Positions 56,087 to 64,000 of a stretch of 64,000 nucleotides of DNA are shown here, in pieces. The stretch comes from Inia geoffrensis. Taxonomy: Eukaryota > Chordata > Mammalia > Artiodactyla > Iniidae. How positions within the stretch are numbered: the stretch's first letter is position 1; the number at the start of each line of letters is the position of its first letter. Location: positions 42,864,600 through 42,928,599 of the forward strand of contig CM070902.1 in the NCBI GenBank assembly GCA_036417435.1, given 5' to 3'. Position numbers and translations under genes: made by a program. Below the pieces are notes generated by a model. It worked only from the letters and a program-made list of their open reading frames with translations. It had not been told where the DNA came from and did no database searches.

Positions 56087-56510
56087 AACAAATACCGTAT
56101 GCTAACACATATATATGGAATCTAAGAAAAAAAAAAAAAAAGGTCATGAAGAACCTAGGGGTAAGACAGGAATAAAGACACAGACCTACTAGAGAATGGA
56201 CTTGAGCATATGGGGAGGGGGAAGGGTAAGCTGTGACAAAGTGAGAGAGTGGCATGGACATATATACACTACCAAACGTAAAATAGATAGCTAGTGGGAA
56301 GCAGCCACATAGCACAGGGAGATCAGCTCGGTGGTTTGTGACCACCTAGAGGGGTGGGATAGGGAGGGTAGGAGGGAGGGAGATGCAAGAGGGAAGAGAT
56401 ATGGGGACATATGTATATATATAACTGATTCACTTTGTTATAAAGCAGATACTAACACACCATTGTAAAGCAATTATAATCCAATAAAGATGTTAAAAAC
56501 AAACAAACAA

Positions 56511-57160
56511 TAAACTACTGAGAATTTCCAATGTGGGTGTGCATATGGGGAATCCTACAGAGTCTGATATTGCGGGTGGGGATTTCACTTAGAACAACTT
56601 TTTCAAAAAAAAATTTTTTTTAAATAATAAAATATTCCTAATCATCTTCACAACAACTCCCACTTCACAGATGACGGTCATTGCTTCCTTCACTTCAAAG
56701 ATGAGAAAACTGAGGTTCCCAAGGCTTAACTGCTGAAGTTACACAGTAACAGAAAGACTTGGGACTAAACGTCAGGTCTCTGACTCCATAGGCCCCACTG
56801 TGTCCAACATACCCCTCTTCCATGTCCCTTAATGTGAGTTAAATATGCAGCAGCCTAAAACATAAGCATTTTCATATGAATGATTTATGCATTTATGAAA
56901 GTCTTCTAAAGTTTTTTTCATAAAAGTTTACCTATAATTTTTCTATTGAAAATTGACATCTATTTTTCTTTGTATTGTTATGGAATATGGTCTGCAAACT
57001 TAATACAATGATGTACACTTTATAAATGAAGCTTGGATGCAAGGCGACATAAAGTCCTAGACTACTATGTAGACAAAAAATAGACAGTGAGTAAAAGTAA
57101 ATTGATAGCAATCAGGTTGATGTACAAATCTGGTCTAAAATTAAACAACCCCCTTTCTTC
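56511..57160. other. Unassigned; antisense MIR at 56635-56805
   Basis: The MIR piece has aatcatcttcacaacaactc, aaagatgagaaaactgaggt, gttacacagtaacagaaaga and gtctctgactccataggccc. The remainder is unassigned. Confidence 0.5.
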
Positions 57161-58185
57161 AGAATGCTTTCCATCCACCGTCGTTACACTTAATCAGCCT
57201 TTGCACAAAGGCTGGTATCAATGCCTCCTACCAAGTAAACCTCCTGTTTTTCTTTTTTATTGAACATTCATAGTCTCCAAAATAAACATTTACAAATTTT
57301 AATCTTCTAAGATCAAATTTGATAGATGTAATACCCTTCATCTATATAAAGGCTAAGTATTTAGTCAAAATGCATCTTCACTTTTCTCTGCATAGAATAA
57401 TTTATCAATAAAAAGAGTTAGCTTTCCAGAATGTAAAAGAAAAGAGTTAAATGCAGTATATCAAATATATACTGTCAGACCTCATTCTTCTAGTAGGAGA
57501 AGAATGAGTAAGCACATTTGAGGACTATTTCTGAATTTTCATGGGATATGAATTTTGAAAATAAGATGCTTTCACTCTGAGTCACTACTGCCAATTGTTA
57601 TTCATTTAATTAGGTGTTACTGAGAATGCTTCAAGGGTTATCCTTTCCATCCTTTATCCTTTGGTAGACTAGCCACCAGTGTTTTTAGGGCTTGTCACCG
57701 TAGCTCTGTTTTGCTCAAATATGTTGCGCATTTTAGGTGATAGCCTTATGTCCAAGTAATGAAGCAGGAGACTGACAAATGGGGAGATGGAGGCATTAAG
57801 CCCAGGCTATGGAAACTACCTGTGGCAGATTATTTTGTTCCTGGGTTTTGGTTCTCCAACTGTAAAATAGAAATATTATTTACTTTTGCTTTATCTACTC
57901 ACAAAATATATTGTGACAAGTATGGGAGAAAACAAATGAAAATCTCATTGCAAGCCAGCATTACAATGTGTTTCAGTGTGTGGTTTCTTCTGCCTTCTTG
58001 ATGAATTTGCCTTACCTCTATATCCCACATGCATCCCAGGGCTCCACCCATGACCAGACTAGCAAGGCGATGTTGCAGCATGTAGGACTCCAATTTAGTA
58101 GGTCAGTTTCAGCCTCGAATCTCACTGTTCTTGAATCTGTCAAGATAATTAGGGCTGGGAATTATCATAACTAGTATCAACAGCA
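57161..58185. other. Unassigned sequence
   Basis: No gene. A faint MIR-like phrase (ctccaactgtaaaatagaaa) lies at 57853. Confidence 0.35.
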
Positions 58186-58189
58186 AACA

Positions 58190-58310
58190 TTTATTTACAG
58201 TATCTCTGACTATGCACAGAATAATATATGTGTCTTCTGTTTTGTTCATAGCTGTATCCCCAGTGCCTGGCAGTGTCTGGGACATAGTAAGCACTTGATA
58301 GTTAATGGAT
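58190..58310 (+). repeat. L2 LINE 3' end
   Basis: Contains gtgtcttctgttttgttcat, agctgtatccccagtgcctg, gcagtgtctgggacatagta and agcacttgatagttaatgg. Well preserved. Confidence 0.8.
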
Positions 58311-58925
58311 ACATAAAAGAATCAAGTAGAACTAGGAAAATAAATATATAAGGCCACTGTCTCCAAAGATTTGTAATCTAATCAAGTTGACTAGACCTAA
58401 AGATAAAAGGTGAGAATGGAACAATTAAATCATTCTACATAAGCAGCCCAATAGCATCATGGCAGGAATTACTGGAGAGACTGAAGGCTTCTTCCCTGTG
58501 GGAACACTAGAGTTGAATGACAAATCTCCCAGGCTTCAGAAAGGGTAACACCATCTGGAAAACCTTTTATTGTGTTTGAGGGCTACACTTTATCATCAGG
58601 GGAAGATTCTAGATACTTTCCTTTGTCAAAATGGAATGGCAGAGTACGCAGAATGAAGATTGTAATAACAAGAATGGAGCTTTCAGTTTAGTATTATCAA
58701 AGAAAATCCTGGGAAGGGAAGTGAGATATTTTTGTTATTTGTTATGGTCTGTTTGTTTTATCTTTTGTTCCTCCAGCAACCATAACTCAATAATGCTACA
58801 GTTTTCTAGAAAATGGTACATCTCCTTTTAAGTGTGCTTTGGAAACACTTTCCTCCTTCCCTCCCTCCCTCTTCTTTGCCTTCCTTTCTTCTTTCTCTCA
58901 TTCCTTTCATCCTTCCTACAGTATT
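58311..58925. other. Unassigned; CCTTCC-rich tract
   Basis: A pyrimidine-rich (CCTT/CCTC)n tract lies at about 58848-58918. No gene. Confidence 0.45.
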
Positions 58926-58929
58926 AATT

Positions 58930-60290
58930 GGGCAATTAATAATCAATAAAAATTGATTAGGAACCATGTTCCAGGTACTGTGGCAGGCAAGAAAGATGCA
59001 GAGATACATAAAGAAAACCATGACCTATAGCAACTCACAGTCTAAAAGTGCAGATAGCCAAGGAAACATAATTGTTTCCTTGTTATGTCCATATGACACA
59101 TGTTATAACAGTAAAAAAAAAATATTACGACAATGTTAAGAGTGTAGAACAGGCCTCAACTCACTGTCCAGGGGAAGTCAGGAAAGGCTATGGCATTTGG
59201 ACTGGGTCTGGAAAGGAAAGGAAGCATTAGCTGATGGAAAGAGGCATTCCAGGAACTAGAAACATCATGTGCAAAGGCCCAGAATTATGAAATGACATGG
59301 CTGATTCAGAGAATCTGGTAATATGGAGAGTGACAGGTGATAAAGGCAAAGTGGCAAGTTGCAAATAAGTTCTGAAGGGTCCTGTCTACTAGCAAGTTTG
59401 GACTTGATACTGTGGAAGCTAGAGAGTGATTATTGACAGGACAGTGTAACAGGATCATAGTTGTTTTTTGGGGACTATTAAAGGGAAGAGATTCAGAAGA
59501 GGAACTGGTAGGGAAGCCAGCTAAGAGGCTGTGCACTAGAGCAGGACAGAGAAAAAGTTCAGAGCTAAGACTTGGGTAAGGGAAAGGGCTAAGGGGTCTA
59601 CCTTTGAGAAACATTTCTGCAGCAGAATTGACAGAGTATAGTAAGCAATTGTTTTTGGAGGGTGAGAGAGGAAAGAAGAGGATAACAAGTTTCCAGCTTG
59701 AGAAACTGGTTCTGTGATGATGCCATCGGCCAGATAGGGAGCAAAGAGGAGGAGCGGGTTTGGGAGAAGACGGTAAGTTCAGGTATGGACACATTGAATT
59801 CATGGATCTGAGACAGATGATATTTGAACAAATGATAGTGGATAAAGTCACTTAGAAAGAGTATGTAGAAGTAGAGAAGAAGATCAAGAATATAAGCTAA
59901 AGGGCTTCCCTGGTGGCGCTGTGGTTGAGAGTCCGCCTGCCGATGCAGGGGATACGGGTTCGTGCCCTGGTACGGGAAGATCCCACATGCTGCGGAGCGG
60001 CTGGGCCCGGGAGTCGTGGCCACTGGGCCTGCGCGTCCGAAGCCTGTGCTCCGCAACGGGAGAGGCCACAACAGTGAGAGGCCCGCGTACCGCAAAAAAA
60101 AAAAAAAAGAAAAAAAAAAAAGAATATAAGCTAAGGAACTCCAACATAAAAGGGATATGTAAAGAGAGAGGACGGTAGAGGAGAGAATGAAGGAAGGTTT
60201 AGAAAAGTGGAGGAAGAACCAGAAGTAATTGAAGATGGTGTTACACTGGGATACTGTGTCAATAAAGCACCCTGAAGTTGGACAGGGTCA
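58930..60290 (-). repeat. Long L2 LINE, antisense, split by a SINE
   Basis: Contains ccaggtactgtggcaggcaa, ggaactagaaacatcatgtg, caaaggcccagaattatgaa, gactatt-aaagg blocks, gtttccagcttgagaaactg and, after the SINE, gtggaggaagaaccagaagt. These follow reversed L2 order. The 181-codon minus frame at 59306-59851 arises from this relic and lacks a recognisable intact domain. Confidence 0.65.
59886..60134 (+). mobile_element. CHR-type SINE, short form, near-perfect TSD
   Basis: The body starts at 59902 (gggcttccctggtggcgctg) with B-box gggttcgtgccc and the tail (A)15 G (A)12. The 14-mer agaatataagctaa is repeated exactly (59887-59900, 60121-60134). The crisp tail and duplication suggest a recent insertion. 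One A-box change (gcgctgtgg for gcgcagtgg) may weaken its Pol III promoter. Confidence 0.95.
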
Positions 60291-60835
60291 ATCTAGACCT
60301 TAAGTTCTATTTTTTCCTCCAACCCAAAGCCAAGACTAATGCGCTCCCACCTAATGACTAATCCCTTCCCATCCTGGGGGGTTAGACACATTCACAGGCT
60401 AGGCAGCAATAAGAAACCAGCATCATGGAGGCTCAGCATCAAATTGGCCTCATTGCTATGCTGCCTAAACTGGTTCACTGTTTGTATGAGCTGGAGTCTT
60501 CATTTCCTGTCTTTGCTCAAGTTCCTGTAATGAACCCCTGTGCTGGAGGCTACGTCCTTCTCCATGTTCCTAAGAAAGAAGTCTTGCCTCTTGGAGTCCA
60601 GGTTTATCTATTCCCTTGTGTTAAAATCCTGAGCTGCCCTGTCTGTCCTCACTCACATATCCTGTCAATGCCTGTAACTATCTTGCCTTGCTTATAATTC
60701 CTAAGAGCATCTAGGTGGTGTTTGGATAGCTCTTGCCAACAAACAAGCAACTGATAAATGGACTCTCATATTACTACAGTATATTTATAGCTATTAGTTC
60801 TTAAAACTGCTATTTGTTAATTCCACGATGCCTTC
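60291..60835. other. Unassigned sequence
   Basis: No gene or clear repeat. The overlapping small frames at 60339-60530 and 60425-60697 carry no domain. Confidence 0.35.
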
Positions 60836-60839
60836 ATTC

Positions 60840-62040
60840 AGTGCATGCATTTGACAACTCTTGGGTGCCTACTGTGTGCCAGGATTGTTCTAGGTGCTGA
60901 GGATGCAACTGTGAACAAAACAATGTATCTTCTCTTATGTGGCTTGCGAACTAATAGGGAGGACAGATAAACAATTTAAGTACATAGTGGGCCAGATGGA
61001 GAAAAATCAAACCACCTACAGGGGGAGAAGGAGGCTGGAATGGAGGGAGGGTGCTGCTGTTTTACAATGGCGGGTGGGGAAGATATCACTGAGAAGAATG
61101 AGCTTGAGCAGAGACCTAAAAGAAGTGAGAGAGAGACATGAGAAAACTGATAGAGTGAGCCCTGTTGGTATTGAGGAGGACAAGTATTCCAGACAATGGG
61201 AATAGCAAGAGCAAAGTCCCTGGGGCCGACTTGGCCTTGCACATTAAAGAAATAAGCATTCTATTGTGGGGTATTATTCTATTGTCAGAGGGATTAGTAG
61301 GGGCAGGAGGCAAACATGAAGAACCTTTCGGTTATTGAAAATGTTTTGACTTTTATTCTGATAAGTATAAGTATTTCATCAGAGGAGATGATGTGATCTG
61401 TCTGAAAGGAGCATTCCAGCTATTTCATGGAGAATAGATTGTAGACAAGATCAGAAGCTGGGAAACTAGTTAGGAGTTGAGAGCAAGAATCCAGGGCAGA
61501 AAAAATGGTGGCCTGGGCCAGGTTGCTTGAGGTGGGAGTGGTGAGAGGTAGTTGGACTCTGGATATAAATTAAAGGTAGGACAAGCAGCATGTAATGATG
61601 GCTTGGATATCCTGTAACAAAAATAGAAGTCAAGAACGACTCCAAGGTTTTCGGCCTAAGCAACTACAGCAATGGTGTGGTGCTTACCCAGATGGGAATT
61701 AACAAGGTGGGGAGTTCAATTTTGGGCCTGTTAAACTTGGGATGTCTATGAAGCTGTGTCCTGAGCAAGTGGGAGGAGGAGCTGGTGTACCGGCGGAGGG
61801 GCTGGCCTTAGACAGGAAGGTGGGGCATGGACAGGCCTTCCATGTACCAGGAAGGAAGGTGAGGTGTACAGGGACAGAGGCAGTGACTAGAAAAGGGAGC
61901 TGTGAGGACCTGGGGAAGATTTGTAACTGCTTCTAGTTTTTCAGTGAAATAGAAAGCCAGCTCAGCAGCTGAGAGTGAGAACAGAAGAAGGTGTGAGGAG
62001 GCTTTAAGATACAGAAAGTGTGAAATAGTCTTCTATGACA
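60840..62040 (-). repeat. Long L2 LINE, antisense
   Basis: Contains cttgggtgcctactgtgtgc, caggattgttctaggtgctg, atgcaactgtgaacaaaaca, caagagcaaagtccctgggg, gatgatgtgatctgtctgaa, aagtcaagaacgactccaag and gttttcggcctaagcaacta. These match reversed L2 from its 3' end well into ORF2. About 1.2 kb, the longest continuous L2 in the window. Confidence 0.8.
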
Positions 62041-62044
62041 GTGT

Positions 62045-62270
62045 TCTTCAATTTCAGCTCATGACCTAAAATGTGAGTCTTAAAATCAGCTTAGTGATTT
62101 GAGATCAATTCAGTGATCAATTCTTTTAAAAAACAATTATTTTAAAAAGTAAAATTTTAAAAGAGCTTGTTGCATGTATCAAGAGTAAGAATTGCTTAAT
62201 AAAAGCTTTATTTCAGGTGTATGTGTGTGTCCTGGGTTGCAGCAAAATATTTTTAAACACACTGGCTCAG
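62045..62270. repeat. Possible old DNA transposon fragment
   Basis: Begins cagtgttcttcaatttcagc and includes ctttatttcaggtgtatgtg and gggttgcagcaaaatatttt. This resembles a degenerate hAT-like element, but the family is not assigned. Confidence 0.35.
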
Positions 62271-63780
62271 GGCAGCGGGAGGAAATGAACAAGGGACAGT
62301 CAAATTAAACTCAGGGAACGAGTTACTGGTCATACAATGAACATATTTTCATGTAAATATGATTAGAATATAGATTCATAAGAACTTGGCTTTAGACCTG
62401 CTAGAGGTCCACAACCCCTCTTCTCCCACCCACCCCTACCTCCACTATAGGAAACCTTTATGTTGGAATATTTTCAATGATGGGACACTCACCAGCTTAA
62501 AAGTTTTAGATTTCAGAATATAACTTTCTTTGCTATAAAAAGCAGGACCCTCACAACACTCTCTCAGATGTTAAAGCAGTAAGTAGAGGATCTGGCAGTG
62601 GAACTTCAGAATTTAGTGTACTTAATATGGAGTTTGACCTTATTACATAATACCAAACTTGATGGCTTTTTCCTTTTTGGAGAGCTCTAAATGCTCTAAA
62701 ACAAAACCAGTCTCAGCACACTAAGAAATCTTGTTTTTATTCAAACTTCAGCCCAGAATGGCACCATTTAGCTTTTAAACGTATGCTCTCTCTTCTTACA
62801 TTGCATTAACTGCAATTTTAATGGATGATTGAGCTAACTTTCGTGCCTACATTTTCAAGATTTGTCATTGGAGCTGCAGATGAGTCCAATCAAATATAAC
62901 TTTACTTAGAAATAAAATTCTTCATTTCAATACTTTATATGCCCCAGTTGCTGAATATTTTCTGTGCAAAATAGGTTAATGAATAATAGTAATATGTCAA
63001 TAGGTGCTGTGAAAATGGCCATTTTTTAATTCTAAAGAGCTCAGGTTATCTTCTAGACGTTCTAATTTAGAATAAAAAAGGAATTCTCCAGTTTTATATT
63101 TTGCTTGATTGTTAAAAATGGTTTTGAGATTATTAACTCAAACCAATTTTCTATGTACCCACTGATTTCTAAACCATTTATGACTTGTTTTTAAAAAGTA
63201 CTTATTTAAAGACAATGTCAAACCTAGTTTATTAGACAGGATATTAAACATAAATATTATACATGGAATGTATTTTCCCCTTGCAATGTTTTTCTCTTTC
63301 TTCTGTATTTATTCTGATTTATATAAATTTGAAACGCTGAAGTAACAAAAGCAAAGTAAAAAGGGGATGAAATTTAACTAATAGAGAATGAGGACTCATA
63401 AAAGTGTACACTCTTGCCTACATCAGTAAGAGTGTGCTAATTTATAACACTATTTAATCTTAGTTCAGTTGTAAATCCAAATCAAATACAATCTGAACCC
63501 ATTTTCAATTGCTTTTGAGATTATTAGCCTGTATTCCAGGATTCTTTCAATAGTTTCACTTCTCTAAACGCCAAGAAAAAGCTAAAATTGCAAAACAGGA
63601 ACATGAAATCCATATCTTACTAGTATGGATCCCTCTGCTATTCCTTTACCTAGACCCTCATATATATATTTTTTTCTCTATGTAAAATGTTTCTTTAGGG
63701 AATACACAGGTTTAGTTCCTCTTCTGTTGCTTCCAACAAGAGCTCTACCATGGAAAGCTCTCTCTCCCCTTCCATTTTGC
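62271..63780. other. Unassigned, mostly AT-rich, probably single-copy
   Basis: About 1.5 kb without a recognised repeat, the longest such stretch near the right edge. No exon or open frame is supported. Confidence 0.4.
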
Positions 63781-63798
63781 AAGCCTCAACAAGTCTGT

Positions 63799-63809
63799 TG
63801 CTGAGTCAG
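63799..63809 (+). promoter_or_regulatory. AP-1/MARE-like site (tgctgagtcag)
   Basis: The 11-mer matches the TRE-type Maf recognition element (tgctgagtcagca) except for the last two bases and contains a full AP-1 core tgagtca. Single sites of this size occur by chance, so function is an inference supported only by its position beside a CpG-enriched, repeat-free stretch. Confidence 0.3.
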
Positions 63810-63902
63810 AACCTCCTTTTCCCCCCTGATGTGAGAAATCTTTCTCCCTTGGAAATTCATAAAGCTTCGGAAATGTTTAAATTAGAGTCTCCCTAGGGGA
63901 AA

Positions 63903-63910
63903 GGGGCGGG
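63903..63910 (+). promoter_or_regulatory. GC box (ggggcggg)
   Basis: Sp1/KLF-type GC box about 100 bp right of the AP-1-like site. CpGs continue in cccgacggcaacacacgaaa and gcttt to the end of the window. It could belong to a promoter or enhancer extending beyond the edge. Confidence 0.3.
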
Positions 63911-64000
63911 GATGCCAGAATCAATGTGGTGGGGAGGAATCCCACCCACTGCAGTCCCGACGGCAACACACGAAACGCTTTCTGAAACAAGAGGACTTGG

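Larger units (their letters stand above)
54092..56510 (+). mobile_element. Young L1 with 5' inversion (twin priming), nested SINE
   Basis: The right part (55105-56510) is sense: ORF2 C-terminus, 3' UTR and an A/AAAC-rich tail. The left part (54092-55104) is antisense and covers the ORF1 C-terminus, the inter-ORF spacer and the first about 170 residues of the endonuclease. The switch is at gtctgtaaagtggtgctggg (about 55095-55114), with a few bases of microhomology. The ORF2 stretch between (most of EN to the late C-terminal region) is missing. A CHR SINE sits in the inverted part (54541-54751). No clear target duplication for the whole element. Confidence 0.85.

Noticed and set aside
59306..59851. 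181-codon minus-strand frame
   Set aside because: Overlaps an antisense L2 relic; Ser/Pro/Leu-rich composition and lack of any intact domain suggest a chance opening.
1..64000. An undescribed multi-gene system
   Set aside because: No cluster of intact, co-oriented coding regions exists; all protein-like segments trace to L1 or L2 retrotransposons.

Overview
The window looks like gene-free nuclear DNA from a cetacean, most likely a toothed whale. The main evidence is eight insertions of the CHR family of tRNA-derived SINEs (short body about 190 bp, long body about 270 bp) plus one related short tRNA-derived SINE. Known from the families: CHR SINEs are restricted to whales, dolphins and hippos, and the shorter deletion-type subfamily is the one reported from cetaceans. 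Young L1 copies with a cetartiodactyl-type 3' UTR and an 80-bp mariner-derived palindromic MITE agree with this. I found no host protein-coding exon, tRNA, rRNA, CRISPR array or prokaryote-type operon. All long open frames of recognisable origin are decayed L1 ORFs or SINE/L1 shadows. The window is best read as intergenic DNA or part of a very large intron.

Layout. 1-3.3 kb: L2, MIR, a hAT-Charlie fragment, the mariner MITE, a CHR SINE, an MLT1 LTR and L2. 3.3-8.15 kb: a minus-strand L1 that keeps both ends but has lost about 1.4 kb of ORF2. 8.15-16.4 kb: old repeats, a MIR split by a long AT-rich microsatellite, a plus-strand L1 3' end with a nested SINE, and an MLT1. 16.4-33.2 kb: CHR SINEs, L1M and HAL1-like relics, many L2/MIR pieces, two more MLT1 LTRs, and a long L2 split by an AT-rich insertion. 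33.2-39.4 kb: an ancient, nearly full-length minus-strand L1 that lacks its 3' end and carries an oppositely oriented ORF1 fragment. 39.4-51.5 kb: mainly L2/MIR, a tiny inverted L1 insertion with 15-bp target duplications, a truncated L1 with a nested SINE, a long CHR SINE, MER5A and a second SINE family. 51.5-56.5 kb: an old plus-strand L1 with a local palindrome, then a young L1 with a 5' inversion and a nested SINE. 56.5-64 kb: L2 relics on the minus strand, one very recent-looking CHR SINE, and a final 0.3 kb with slightly raised CpG, an AP-1/MARE-like site and a GC box.

The parts interact as parasites rather than as a pathway. L1 ORF2p supplies endonuclease and reverse transcriptase in trans to the tRNA-derived SINEs, and three SINEs here have landed inside L1 copies. 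I see no sign of an undescribed biological system. The points worth a second look are structural: inversions, a template-switch-like palindrome, microhomology deletion, nested insertions with readable target-site duplications, and the possibly regulatory right edge. Repeat family names were assigned by eye from remembered consensus features; ends of old repeats are approximate to tens of bases.
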